Assembly: GCF_002150765.1 (NCBI RefSeq)
Contig: NZ_MUYM01000087.1
Coordinates: forward strand, 1-64,000
Reading direction: 5' to 3'
Length of the DNA stretch: 64,000 nt
Source of the DNA: Lentzea kentuckyensis
GTDB taxonomy: Bacteria > Actinomycetota > Actinomycetes > Mycobacteriales > Pseudonocardiaceae
The notes beneath the pieces are model-generated. The model searched no databases. It saw only the letters and a list, made by a program, of their open reading frames with translations, and was not told the DNA's origin. Below are positions 1 to 8,498 of the stretch, piece by piece (the stretch's first letter is position 1; the number at the start of each line of letters is the position of its first letter). The translations under genes and the position numbers were made by a program.

Positions 1-2138
1 GCGGCCGTCGGCAGTGCGGAGGCAGGCAGTTCGGTGGTCGACAACGCGGCGGTCGACTGTGCGGAGACCGACCGTGAGACGGTCGGCAATGCGGCCGTCG
101 GCAGTGCGGAGGCAGACAGTTCGGTAGTCGACAACGCGGCGGGCGGCTCTGCCGAGATCGACCGTGAGACGGTCGGCAGCGCGGAGGCAGACAGTGCGGC
201 GGTCGACAACCCGGTGGCCGGCTGTGGCGAGACCGACCGTGAGACGGTCGGCAATGCGGCCGTCGGCAGCGCGGAGACGGACAGTTCCGTAGTCGACAAC
301 GCGGCGGGCGGCTCTGCCGAGATCGACCGTGAGACGGTCGGCAATGTGGCGGCCGGCAGTGCCGAAGTCGGCAGGGCGGCGCCAGGCAGTGTCGAGGTCG
401 ACACTGCGGCGGCCGGCAGAGCCGAGGTCGGCTGTGCGGACGCCACCCCTGCGGTGGTCGACCGTGAGACGGTTGGCATGTCGACTGCCTGCAGTGCAGA
501 GGTCGGCTGTGCGGATGTCGACCCCGTGGTGGCCGATCCCGTCGTGGTCGACCCCGTCGTGGTCGACCCCGTCGTGGTCGACCCCGTCGTGGTCGACCCC
601 GTCGTGATCGACCGTGAGACGGTCGGCAGTGTGGCGGCCGGCAGCGCCGAAGTCGGCAATGCGGAGGTCGGCAATGCGGAGGTCGCCCCCGCCGAGGTCA
701 CCCCTGCGGTGGTCGACCGTGAGACGGTCGGCAGTGTGGTGGCCGATGGGGTTTCCGTTGGCAATGCGGCGTCCGGCAGTGCCGAGGAAGCACCGGCCTC
801 CTGAGCGCGGGCCAGGACCGGCAGATCAGGCGCGGTACCGACAAGGCGCTGGGCGACCGGACCGCCGGAGTCGGCGGGCGCGGGCGTGCTCAGTTCGGCC
901 GGCGGCAGCGCGGGTGGAGCGTCTGTGCCGATGTCGGCACCGGACCGTACGGGGGCGGGTCGGTCGAAAGCGGTCAGCTCTGGCAAGGCCGCACTGCCGG
1001 CGCCCTCTGGCCGAGCCACCACCGGCCGACTGGGCTCGGCGCCGACAAGCCGTTGCACCACTGGTGAACTGGCCTCTCGGGCGTTCGAGGAGCCGCCCTG
1101 GTGGACGCCGTCGACCGCAGAGGGGCCCGGCTCGGTCCGCTGCACCTCGGCATTCCGTGTGGCCGAGGAACTGTCTTGGTGCGAGCCCAGTCCGGTCCGC
1201 TGCAACGTCGGCGAGGACCTGCCCACCTCGTCCACGACGGACGAGCCCGACTCCGTCCGCTGCACCAACGGCGGCAGGGCAGGGTGTGCGGATTCGGCGG
1301 TAGTGCTGCTCTGGCGCACATCGACCGCGTGTTCCGCTGTCCGCTGCACCGAAGGCGGGACGGCGCCATCGACGGGTCCTGGGATGGTGCCGCTCTGTCC
1401 TGCATCAGTCGCGTGATCCGCGGCCCGTTGCAGGGTCGGCACATCCACAACCCGCGCAACCGACGAACTCCCCACTGCCGAGTCCAGCTCGGTCCGCTGC
1501 ACCGAAGGCCCTACCGGCTCAGAGACATCCAGTACCTGCTCGGCGAGGCCCGCGATCGGAGCCGATTCACCAGCCTTGGCCGCATGCGCGGTCTCCGGCT
1601 CGACCGGTCGGGACGGCGCGGCGGATCGCTGCAGCACAGGCGAGATCGGCTCACCGAGCCCCAGCCGCCGAGGCCGGGCCGCGCGAGGTGCGTCCTCCGC
1701 CACCGAGCGCTGCACGGCCGGCGATGCCACAGCCCCCGGCGAAACAGCCCCCGGCGAAACAGGCTCCGGGGCGGGCGCGGGAACCAGCTCCGGTTCGGCC
1801 GCGACACCGCGCGACACCGCGGGCGCGTCGTCCACCGAAATCCGCGACACCACTGGCACGGCAGCAGGTTCGGACTTCCACACCCTGGTCGACCCGGACG
1901 GCTCGGCAGCGGCCGGCGAAGCCACGTCCGCGATCGACCCGGACGGCTCGGCCGGGCCCACCGCGTGTGCCAAGGGTGCCAGGAACGACGGGTTCTGCCA
2001 CGACGTCAGCCGCGACGAGAACGACGACACCGGGTTGATCAGCGGATGCGGCGAGACGACCCGCTGCAAGGGCGGCAACGTCCGCCAGTCGGCCCGGACC
2101 ACGGGCAAAGGAGCAGAACGCCGTCGAAAGGGCCACAT
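1..2138 (-). CDS. Long repetitive eCIS-operon protein, 3' end outside window
   Basis: An uninterrupted leftward frame of about 712 codons opens with ATG and a strong GGGGAGGTGA ribosome site, 6 bases after the stop of the preceding tail gene, and continues past the window edge with no stop. Residues 1-65 look like a folded or conserved head (starts MWPFRRRSAPLPVV). Residues 66-440 are Pro/Ala/Ser-rich with a V/L-Q-R tripeptide about every 30 residues. Residues 450-710 are near-identical ALPTxxLPTVSRS units with a (GSTTT) run near residues 512-535. It is probably a low-complexity, disordered structural or tether component of the contractile system. The function is not known to me. The position right after the tube and tail-assembly genes argues for a particle-associated role rather than chance. 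The mirror frames on the other strand are shadows. Confidence 0.85.
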   Translation of the reverse strand, partial: MWPFRRRSAPLPVVRADWRTLPPLQRVVSPHPLINPVSSFSSRLTSWQNPSFLAPLAHAVGPAEPSGSIADVASPAAAEPSGSTRVWKSEPAAVPVVSRISVDDAPAVSRGVAAEPELVPAPAPEPVSPGAVSPGAVASPAVQRSVAEDAPRAARPRRLGLGEPISPVLQRSAAPSRPVEPETAHAAKAGESAPIAGLAEQVLDVSEPVGPSVQRTELDSAVGSSSVARVVDVPTLQRAADHATDAGQSGTIPGPVDGAVPPSVQRTAEHAVDVRQSSTTAESAHPALPPLVQRTESGSSVVDEVGRSSPTLQRTGLGSHQDSSSATRNAEVQRTEPGPSAVDGVHQGGSSNAREASSPVVQRLVGAEPSRPVVARPEGAGSAALPELTAFDRPAPVRSGADIGTDAPPALPPAELSTPAPADSGGPVAQRLVGTAPDLPVLARAQEAGASSALPDAALPTETPSATTLPTVSRSTTAGVTSAGATSALPTSALPTSALPAATLPTVSRSITTGSTTTGSTTTGSTTTGSTTTGSATTGSTSAQPTSALQAVDMPTVSRSTTAGVASAQPTSALPAAAVSTSTLPGAALPTSALPAATLPTVSRSISAEPPAALSTTELSVSALPTAALPTVSRSVSPQPATGLSTAALSASALPTVSRSISAEPPAALSTTELSASALPTAALPTVSRSVSAQSTAALSTTELPASALPTA
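70..729 (-). repeat. Seven copies of a palindromic PTVSRS-coding repeat
   Basis: The 15-base unit GACCGTGAGACGGTC (six-base inverted arms around GAG) starts at 70, 160, 235, 325, 460, 610 and 715; the 460 copy has one change (GGTT). Read leftward each copy encodes the core of PTVSRS. Intervals of 75, 90, 135 or 150 bases are all multiples of 15, so the frame is kept. This fits expansion by in-frame unequal exchange inside the long repetitive gene. Confidence 0.85.
541..605 (-). repeat. 15-base tandem repeat coding (GSTTT)n
   Basis: About four perfect tandem copies of GTCGTGGTCGACCCC plus partial copies. On the coding (leftward) strand this is Gly-Ser-Thr-Thr-Thr repeated. The array is likely to vary in copy number between strains. 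It sits inside the long repetitive eCIS-operon gene and keeps its frame. Confidence 0.85.
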
Positions 2139-2144
2139 CACAAG

Positions 2145-2333
2145 TCACCTCCCCGAACCGAACCCGGAGCCAGAACCAGAACCAGCCGAAATCCGCGTGT
2201 TGATGCGGCCGATCTCCTCCACGTACCGCCGCCGCTCGGCGTGCTCCAGGTCCAGAATGGAGTCGAGCGACCAGTGGAAGTGGTAGGCGACGTACGCGAC
2301 CTCCGAGTACAGCCGGTCCGGCGCGTACGTCAC
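2145..2333 (-). CDS. Small conserved eCIS protein (DUF6760-like)
   Basis: This 62-residue protein has a conserved core, VTYAPDRLYSEVAYVAYHFH, followed by a helical charged segment (ILDLEHAERRRYVEEI) and a Gly/Ser-rich tail. Small proteins of this kind follow the tail-assembly gene in actinobacterial contractile systems. The GTG start overlaps the stop of the upstream tail-assembly gene by 4 bases, so translation is probably coupled. A longer reading frame exists upstream, but those residues are in the shadow of the neighbouring gene and do not look like family sequence. The molecular role is unknown; an adaptor within the tube or baseplate is possible from its position. Confidence 0.75.
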   Translation of the reverse strand: MTYAPDRLYSEVAYVAYHFHWSLDSILDLEHAERRRYVEEIGRINTRISAGSGSGSGFGSGR

Positions 2334-2698
2334 GATTCCCCCAGGCGCCCGCCCGAGATGTCGACCTCGAAGCCGTGCCCGCAGGAGGGACACAGCACAG
2401 CGGACCGCGTGTGCCCCTCGCTGTTGATGCGGCGGTACATGTCCTGCAGGAAAGCCAGATCCGAGGCGAACAGGTTCTCGATGATCCCGGCGTGCACGTC
2501 GGTGATCGAGCCGATCCGCACCACCACGCGCCCGAGCAGAACGACCGTCAGGAACGCCGCGTTCTCGCGGACGCGGTCGTCCCGCAACGGGATCAGCTCG
2601 TCGCGAGCCGTGGCCAGGCGCATCACCCCGGACTTGTGCACCACGCCGGAGTCGTCCACGTAGCCGCGCGGAAGTTCGAACGCGAACTCCGTCTGCAT
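2330..2698 (-). CDS. Phage-tail-assembly-like protein of the contractile system
   Basis: This 122-residue protein starts MQTEFAFELPRGYVDDSG and is predicted mainly beta/alpha, with the conserved segment RLATARDELIPLRDDRVREN and a single CPSC pair near the C-terminus. It matches the tail-assembly (gpG/GT-like role) protein found between tube and small DUF6760-like genes in actinobacterial eCIS operons. The ATG start was chosen because it gives the usual family N-terminus, although it has no clear ribosome site. A GTG at 2725, overlapping the tube stop as GTGA and preceded by GAGGAG, would add nine residues and may be the true coupled start. Confidence 0.75.
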   Translation of the reverse strand: MQTEFAFELPRGYVDDSGVVHKSGVMRLATARDELIPLRDDRVRENAAFLTVVLLGRVVVRIGSITDVHAGIIENLFASDLAFLQDMYRRINSEGHTRSAVLCPSCGHGFEVDISGGRLGES

Positions 2699-2721
2699 CG
2701 AAACAACAGCACCGGCCCGCT

Positions 2722-3165
2722 TCACTCGACTTCCATCTCCTCGTAGGTGACCGTGAGCTTCTCGGTCAGCACGGAGGTGTCGCCGGCCTTCAGGCTGCCG
2801 ATCTCCAACGCCTTCGGCCAGCAGCGCATGATCTTGTAGCGCTTGATGGCGGATCCCTCGTAGTCGTAGACGACGACCACGCCGTTCTTGCGGGCGGCGC
2901 CCATCTTGCCGAAGCGGGAGTCCTTCACCCACTTCTCGAACGAGTTGTCACCCGTCAGACCCCGGGTGAACACGACCTCGCCCGCCTTCTGGCGGCCGGG
3001 CAGCTTCTTGATGACGTACTTGCCGTCGGCCATGTTCTGCTTGAGCTCGATGACGTCCTGCTCCATCTTCAGGCCGGTCACCTCGGAGATCTGTTTGATC
3101 GTGATGCCGTCGACCTCCAGGCCGAACGAGTGGCCTACCGACGTGTCGAGATCGGGGAGTGCCAT
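2722..3165 (-). CDS. Contractile injection system inner tube protein (T4 gp19-like)
   Basis: The protein is 147 residues, the normal size for gp19-fold tube proteins, starting MALPDLDTSVGHSFGLEVDG. The motif FTRGLTGDNSFEKWVKDS and the C-terminal KLTVTYEEMEVE strand are typical of phage-tail tube subunits. Subunits stack as hexameric rings forming the needle that the sheath drives forward. The gene sits 15 bases downstream of the sheath gene and is preceded by AAAGGCGG. It is very likely co-transcribed with sheath, tail-assembly and repetitive-protein genes. Confidence 0.92.
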   Translation of the reverse strand: MALPDLDTSVGHSFGLEVDGITIKQISEVTGLKMEQDVIELKQNMADGKYVIKKLPGRQKAGEVVFTRGLTGDNSFEKWVKDSRFGKMGAARKNGVVVVYDYEGSAIKRYKIMRCWPKALEIGSLKAGDTSVLTEKLTVTYEEMEVE

Positions 3166-3180
3166 GTCGATGAACCGCCT

Positions 3181-4695
3181 TTACTCGTTGACCAGAGAGG
3201 TGCCGCCCTGCAGCTGGGCGAGCCGGAAGATGACGAACTCCGCGGGCTTCACCGGCGCGATGCCGACTTCGCACACGACCTGGCCGAGGTCGATGCCTTC
3301 GGCCGGGTTGGTCTCGCGGTCGCACTTGACGTAGAACGCCTCGTCCGGCGTCAGACCGAACAGCGCTCCCTTTCGCCACTCCATCACCAGGAACGCGGCG
3401 ATCGTGCGGCGGATCCGGGCCCACAGGGCGTCGTCGTTCGGCTCGAAGACGACCCACTGCGTTCCGTCCAGAATGGACTCTTCCAGGTAGTTGAAGAGGC
3501 GCCGGACGTTCAGGTAACGCCAGGCCGGGTCGGAGGACAACGTCCGCGCGCCCCAGACGCGGATGCCGCGCCCGGTGAAGGACCGGATGCAGTTCACGCC
3601 GATCGGGTTCAGCAGTTCCTGCTCGGCCTTGGTGAGCTGCGTCTGCAACGCCACCGCGCCGCGCACGGTCTCGTTCGCGGGAGCCTTGTGCACGCCGCGG
3701 GTCGCGTCGGTGCGCGCCCACACGCCGGCCATGTGACCGGACGGCGGCACGAAGATGTTGTCCGAAGTGGACGGATCGTAGACCTTGATCCACGGGTAGT
3801 ACAGGGTGGCGTACTTCGAGTCGTAGCCCGCCTCGACCTGCTTCCAGTTCTTCACCTGGTCCGGCGAGAGGTCCGGCGGCGGGTCCAGGATCGCCATGCG
3901 GTCGCCCATGAGCTCGCAGTGCGCGATCACGGCGGTCTGCACGGTCTTCACGGCCTCCAGCGTGATCAGCCCGCGCTGGTAGGAGCTCATCAGGTCGGGC
4001 ACCGAGACCATCGTGATCTCGTCGATCGCCTCCAGGCCACCGAAACCGGTGCGGTCGGCGACGTCGCCCACGTAGTCGTCCGCGACGACCTTGCGCGGCA
4101 CCGGAGAAGGCGCGGGAGCCTCCCGCAGCGCCACGGAGGCCTTGTCCGGCCGCGCGACCGAAGCCCCGGCGACCTCCTCGATCGTGATCAGCTTCGAGGC
4201 CGTGTTCACGACGGTGACCACGTTCTCCTTGCCGCGCTTGGCGGAGACCTGGTGCGTCTCGACGACCTTGCCGTTGTCCTTGACCAGCAACGCGAAGCGG
4301 TCGTCCGGCGCGTTCTCCCCCGCCGCGTCGCCGACCTCGACGGACAGCGAGCCGGCGCCGAGCTCGCGCGCCGACACCCGGTAGCTGCCCAGCTGGGCCT
4401 GCGGCCCCGCGGGCAGAGCGGTGGCGGACCGCGACCCGCCGACGCGGACGACGTAGCAGTTGGTGCCACCGTTGAGGAAGTAGCCGTAGACGGCCAGCGG
4501 CAGGTAGCAGCCCTCGGCGAAGTCGCCGAACTTCTCGGTGTACTGCGCCCAGTTCGACACCAGCGTCGCGGTGTTGTATTCACCCTTGGCCGCGAAACCG
4601 ACGAACGCGGCGACGGCGGTGCCCACGCCCTCGATCGGGCGAGCACCTGCCTCCACCTCCTCGACGTACACGCCCGGCGAGAGATAGGTGGGCAT
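3181..4695 (-). CDS. Contractile injection system sheath protein
   Basis: The 504-residue protein has the sheath hallmark N-terminus MPTYLSPGVYVEEVEAGARP and the conserved C-terminal region around FTGRGIRVWGARTLSSDP and RRLFNYLEESILDGTQW. Sheath subunits polymerise around the tube and contract to fire it. The length equals a typical actinobacterial sheath with one inserted middle domain. The ATG is preceded by GGGAGG at a 6-base spacing, so the longer upstream frame is not used. It is the first gene of the leftward tail operon. The promoter should lie in the 238-base region shared with the divergent phosphoesterase gene. Confidence 0.95.
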   Translation of the reverse strand: MPTYLSPGVYVEEVEAGARPIEGVGTAVAAFVGFAAKGEYNTATLVSNWAQYTEKFGDFAEGCYLPLAVYGYFLNGGTNCYVVRVGGSRSATALPAGPQAQLGSYRVSARELGAGSLSVEVGDAAGENAPDDRFALLVKDNGKVVETHQVSAKRGKENVVTVVNTASKLITIEEVAGASVARPDKASVALREAPAPSPVPRKVVADDYVGDVADRTGFGGLEAIDEITMVSVPDLMSSYQRGLITLEAVKTVQTAVIAHCELMGDRMAILDPPPDLSPDQVKNWKQVEAGYDSKYATLYYPWIKVYDPSTSDNIFVPPSGHMAGVWARTDATRGVHKAPANETVRGAVALQTQLTKAEQELLNPIGVNCIRSFTGRGIRVWGARTLSSDPAWRYLNVRRLFNYLEESILDGTQWVVFEPNDDALWARIRRTIAAFLVMEWRKGALFGLTPDEAFYVKCDRETNPAEGIDLGQVVCEVGIAPVKPAEFVIFRLAQLQGGTSLVNE

Positions 4696-4813
4696 CGACG
4701 GCCTCCCATGTCGTACGGAACCCTGTCCGACCATGCTCCGGCGACCTGGGAAAACCCGACACGACCGCGCGGCGGTGCCGGAGGGAGCCGGTGGCTGCCC
4801 GAAAGGGCAGTCA

Positions 4814-4830
4814 CCCCGTGGCGGGGTTTT
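4814..4830 (+). terminator. Terminator-like hairpin in the divergent intergenic region
   Basis: CCCCG-TGG-CGGGG followed by TTTT forms a short intrinsic-terminator-like hairpin in the rightward sense, about 100 bases before the phosphoesterase start. No rightward gene lies upstream, so it could act as a leader attenuator or insulate antisense transcription. The rest of the 238-base gap shows no other gene. Confidence 0.4.
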
Positions 4831-4933
4831 CCCGCCGTTCACCGAACTGCCTACGAACGACCGTTGGAGAGCGGTGCTCCACACCCCTACTCTTCGCGAC
4901 GGCCCATGTCCGCCCACCACTGCAAGGACTGGC

Positions 4934-6295
4934 ATGTCACGTCGCAGAGCGCCCCTGGCCGTGCTCTCCACGATCATCGTCACGGCGGCGACCCTCACCG
5001 CCTCCACCACGGCACAGGCGGCAACCACCACCTTCACCCCCACCGCCGACACCTACGTCGACAACGCCGCCACCGGCACCAACTACGGCACGTCCGGGCA
5101 GCTCGGCATCGACAGCTCGTCGATCAAGCGGTCGTTCCTGAGGTTCTCCGTCTCCGGGATCAGCGGCGCGGTCAGCAACGCCAAGCTGCGCATTCACACC
5201 GACGACGTCGCCGACGCGCAGAGCCCGAACGGCGGCACGTTCCGGGCCATGAGCAACGTCAGCTGGACCGAAACCGCGGTCACCTGGAACAACCAGCCCG
5301 CTGTCGACGGCGCCACGCTCGGCTCGCTCGGCGCGGTCGTGCGCAACGCCTGGTACGAGGTCGACGTGACCAGCTACGTCACCGGCAACGGCACGTTCAG
5401 CATCGGTGTCACGTCGAGCAGTTCGGACGGTGCCGACTACGACTCGCGGGAGTCCGGCGCCTCCACCGCGCCGCAGCTCGTGATCACCAGCGGTACCACC
5501 GAACCGCCCGGCGACCCGGTCTGGGTCGGCGCCGGCGACATCGCGGACTCCGGTTCCGGGGACACCGCCACCGCCGCGCTGCTGGACAACATCCAGGGCA
5601 CGGTGTGGACCACGGGCGACAACGCCTATTCGGACGGCACGCTGTCCCAGTTCAACACCTACTACGAGCCCACGTGGGGCCGGCACAAGGCACGCACGCG
5701 TCCGACGCCCGGCAACCACGACTACCACACCAGTGGCGCCTCGGGGTACTACAGCTACTTCGGGTCGCTGGCCGGACCGTCGGGGCAGGGCTACTACTCC
5801 TACGACATCGGCAACTGGCACATCGTGGCGTTGAACTCCAACATCGGCATGTCCGCGGGCAGCGCGCAGGAGCAGTGGCTGCGGCAGGACCTGGCGGCGA
5901 GCACGAAGCCGTGCACCGCGGCGTACTGGCACCACCCGCTGTTCACCAGCGGTGCCAACCACGCCCCGGAAACGGCCACCAAGCCGTTGTTCCAGGCGCT
6001 GTACGACGCCAACGCGGACCTGGTGCTCTTCGGGCACAACCACCAGTACGAGCGGTTCGCCCCGCAGAACCCCAACGGCGGACTGGACAACGCACGCGGC
6101 ATCCGCACGTTCGTCGCGGGCATGGGCGGCGCGGGCGCTTACGGCTTCGGCACGATCAAGCCGAACAGCGAGGCGCGCAACACCGGCACCCGCGGCGTCC
6201 TGAAGCTGACGTTGCACAGCAACAGCTTCGACTGGCAGTTCGTGCCAGAGGCGGGCAAGACCTACACCGACAGCGGCACCACGAACTGCCACTGA
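4934..6295 (+). CDS. Secreted DNRLRE-domain metallophosphoesterase
   Basis: This 453-residue protein has a Sec signal peptide (MSRRRAPLAV then a hydrophobic stretch, cleavage near AQA-AT). Residues 30-195 form a DNRLRE/CBM96-like beta-sandwich (TADTYVDNAATGTNYGTSGQ; VTWNNQP). Residues 200-453 are a calcineurin-like phosphoesterase with the metal motifs GAGDIAD, GDNAY, GNHDY, WHHP and GHNHQYER all intact. It should hydrolyse phosphoesters outside the cell, perhaps bound to polysaccharide through the DNRLRE domain. The start follows AAGGA at 7 bases. It lies between the two blocks of contractile-system genes but on the opposite strand, and its Sec signal argues against it being injected cargo. 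Confidence 0.9.
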   Translation: MSRRRAPLAVLSTIIVTAATLTASTTAQAATTTFTPTADTYVDNAATGTNYGTSGQLGIDSSSIKRSFLRFSVSGISGAVSNAKLRIHTDDVADAQSPNGGTFRAMSNVSWTETAVTWNNQPAVDGATLGSLGAVVRNAWYEVDVTSYVTGNGTFSIGVTSSSSDGADYDSRESGASTAPQLVITSGTTEPPGDPVWVGAGDIADSGSGDTATAALLDNIQGTVWTTGDNAYSDGTLSQFNTYYEPTWGRHKARTRPTPGNHDYHTSGASGYYSYFGSLAGPSGQGYYSYDIGNWHIVALNSNIGMSAGSAQEQWLRQDLAASTKPCTAAYWHHPLFTSGANHAPETATKPLFQALYDANADLVLFGHNHQYERFAPQNPNGGLDNARGIRTFVAGMGGAGAYGFGTIKPNSEARNTGTRGVLKLTLHSNSFDWQFVPEAGKTYTDSGTTNCH

Positions 6296-6314
6296 CGGAC
6301 CGCTGGAGGCCGAT

Positions 6315-7520
6315 GTGTACCTGTCCACGATCGACAAGCCCAAGACGGCGAACTGGAAAGGGCTGAGCGGCAACGTCTTCGCGCTCGGCACGGTCAGCCT
6401 CATCACCGACGTCTCGTCGGAGATGGTGGCCGCGATCCTGCCGCTGTACCTGGTCATCGGCCTCCAGCTCAGCCCGGCCGCGTACGGGCTGATCGACGGC
6501 GTCTACACCGGCGCCACCACGTTGCTCAGACTCGCCGGCGGCTACCTCGCCGACCGGACCAACCGGCGCAAGACGGTCGCGGGCTTCGGTTACGGTCTCT
6601 CGGCCGTGGCCAAGCTCGGCCTGCTCGCCGCCGGCAACTCCCTGACCGCGCTCGGCTTCGTGATCACGGCGGACCGCGCGGGCAAGGGACTGCGCACCGC
6701 GCCACGGGACGCGCTGATCACGCTGTCGACCCCGAGCGATGACCTGGGCCGTGCGTTCGGCGTGCACCGGGCGATGGACGGCATCGGCGCGTTCGCCGGA
6801 CCGCTCGTCGCGATGGCCGTGCTCGCCGCGTCAGCCCAGTCGTTCGACGCGGTGTTCGTCACCAGCTTCTGCATCGCCACGTTCGGCGTTCTGGTCCTCG
6901 TGCTCCACGTGCGCGACCGGCCAGAACCGGTGGAGCGCAAGGAACCCCTGAAGCTCAGCCTGCTCAAGGACCCCGCCGTGCGCAGGATCGTGGCGGCCGC
7001 GTCCCTGCTCGGCCTGGTCACCATCGGCGACGGGTTCGTGTACCTGTTGCTGCAGAAGCGGGAAGGGCTGGCGTTCGGCTGGTTCCCGCTGCTCGCCGTC
7101 GGCACGAGCCTGGTCTACCTGCTGCTCGCCGCACCACTGGGCGCGCTCGCCGACCGCGTCGGCCGACTGAAGGTCATGCTGTGCGGCTACGGCGCGCTGA
7201 CGCTGGTCTACCTGCTGCTCTTCGGACCGCTGGGCGGCTTGCCGCTGCTGGTCCTGGTCGTGCTGCTCTACGGCGTCTTCTACGCGGCCACGGACGGCGT
7301 GCTGATGGCGCTCGCCGGCCCGGCCCTGCCGGAACGCCTGCGCACCACCGGCATCGCGCTGATCCAAAGTGGACAGGCGCTCGCCTACCTCGGTTCGTCC
7401 GTGCTGTTCGGTCTCGCCTGGCAGTTCTGGAGCCCCGAAGCCGCTACCAGGATCGCCGCGGTCGCGGTCGTCCTGGCCCTGCTCACCACCGCCGCACTGC
7501 TGGGACGTCACCGCTCATGA
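6315..7520 (+). CDS. MFS transporter
   Basis: A 401-residue integral membrane protein with about 12 hydrophobic segments in two halves. It has an MFS signature loop after helix 2 (GGYLADRTNRRKTVAG), a second such loop in the C-terminal half (APLGALADRVGRLKVM), and an RAGKGLRTAPRDAL motif typical of a subgroup of actinobacterial MFS exporters. The substrate is not predictable. GTG start with GGAGG 6 bases upstream; an out-of-frame ATG two bases earlier is not used. The stop overlaps the next start as ATGA, so it is translationally coupled to the beta-propeller protein. Confidence 0.88.
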   Translation: MYLSTIDKPKTANWKGLSGNVFALGTVSLITDVSSEMVAAILPLYLVIGLQLSPAAYGLIDGVYTGATTLLRLAGGYLADRTNRRKTVAGFGYGLSAVAKLGLLAAGNSLTALGFVITADRAGKGLRTAPRDALITLSTPSDDLGRAFGVHRAMDGIGAFAGPLVAMAVLAASAQSFDAVFVTSFCIATFGVLVLVLHVRDRPEPVERKEPLKLSLLKDPAVRRIVAAASLLGLVTIGDGFVYLLLQKREGLAFGWFPLLAVGTSLVYLLLAAPLGALADRVGRLKVMLCGYGALTLVYLLLFGPLGGLPLLVLVVLLYGVFYAATDGVLMALAGPALPERLRTTGIALIQSGQALAYLGSSVLFGLAWQFWSPEAATRIAAVAVVLALLTTAALLGRHRS

Positions 7521-8470
7521 AGAACCGCCTGCTGATCACCCTGATCGCCGCCGTCCTGCTCGGCGGCGTCGCGGTCGGCTACACCGTGCTGTCCGGCGCC
7601 TCGGCCGAGGAGGCCGCGCACTCCGTCCCGACCGGCGGTGGCCCGCGGCTGATGATGCTCAGCAACGGCAAGCTCTCCACGGTGTCCCGCAACGACCCGG
7701 CCGGGTCGCGGGAAGTCACCGAACAACGCTGCGACCGCGTGTACGCCGCCGCGGGCACGATCTCGTGCCTGCGGCCGGTCGGTGCGTTGAAGGCAGGCGA
7801 ACTGGCCGTGCTCGACAGCCAGTTGAAGGAGCTGAAGACCGTCCCGCTGACCGGTTTCCCGAACCGCACGCGGGTGTCCGCCAGCGGCCGTATGGTGGCC
7901 TGGACGCTGTTCGTCGAGGGGCATTCCTACGCCGCCAACGGGTTCTCCACCAGCACGGGCATCCTCGACACGAAGACCGGAACGCTCGTGCACTCGCTGG
8001 AGGAGTTCGCCGTCGAGGGCATGCCCCAACGGCCCGTGGACGCGAACTTCTGGGGCGTCACGTTCACCTCCGACGACAACCGCTTCTACGCCACCATGTC
8101 CACCGGCGGCCACCGCTACCTGCTCGAAGGCGACTTCGCGGCCCGCAGGATCCGCCTGACCGACCACGACAACGTCGAGTGCCCGTCGCTCTCCCCCGAC
8201 GGCACCCGGATCGCCTACAAGGCCGCGGTCAACGGCGATCCGCAGCAGGGCTGGCGAGTGTCCGTGCTCGACCTGGCGACGAAGAAGATCACGCCGCTCG
8301 CCGAGACCCGCAGCGTCGACGACCAGCCGGCGTGGCTGGACGACAGGACCGTCGCGTACGGGATCCAGCGCGACGACGGCCTGAACGACGTGTGGGCCGT
8401 GCCCGCCGACGGCTCCGGCACCCCCGCGGTGCTGGTCCCCGAGGCCAACTCACCGGCACCGATCAGCTAG
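7517..8470 (+). CDS. Membrane-anchored TolB/PD40-like beta-propeller protein
   Basis: The protein is 317 residues with an N-terminal signal-anchor (MKNRLLITLIAAVLLGGVAV) and then repeated propeller strands. PD40-type motifs are visible, such as CPSLSPDGTRIAYKAAVNG followed by SVLDLATKKITPLAETRS and DDQPAWLDDRTVAYGIQ. It is probably an extracytoplasmic sensor or binding protein working with the MFS transporter, whose stop codon it overlaps by 4 bases. No catalytic motif is visible. It is the last gene of the three-gene rightward block between the contractile-system blocks. Confidence 0.8.
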   Translation: MKNRLLITLIAAVLLGGVAVGYTVLSGASAEEAAHSVPTGGGPRLMMLSNGKLSTVSRNDPAGSREVTEQRCDRVYAAAGTISCLRPVGALKAGELAVLDSQLKELKTVPLTGFPNRTRVSASGRMVAWTLFVEGHSYAANGFSTSTGILDTKTGTLVHSLEEFAVEGMPQRPVDANFWGVTFTSDDNRFYATMSTGGHRYLLEGDFAARRIRLTDHDNVECPSLSPDGTRIAYKAAVNGDPQQGWRVSVLDLATKKITPLAETRSVDDQPAWLDDRTVAYGIQRDDGLNDVWAVPADGSGTPAVLVPEANSPAPIS

Positions 8471-8498
8471 CCCCAGGCCGTTGCTCGCTGACAGCTGA

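Noticed and set aside
541-605. Tandem 15-base repeats considered as a CRISPR array
   Set aside because: Units are contiguous with no spacers, keep reading frame and lie inside a coding gene.
34-804. Rightward frame of about 256 residues rich in VDRETVG repeats
   Set aside because: It is the complement of the PTVSRS repeats. The leftward frame has a strong ribosome site, a conserved head and continuity with the tail operon; the rightward frame has none.
4934-6295. Phosphoesterase as eCIS cargo
   Set aside because: It has a clear Sec signal peptide and an extracellular carbohydrate-type domain, so it is exported on its own and does not need loading into a cytoplasmic particle.
3130-6366. Rightward frame of over 1,000 codons across the sheath and phosphoesterase genes
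   Set aside because: Arg/His-rich translation without motifs, lying over well-supported genes on both strands; typical GC-rich shadow frame.
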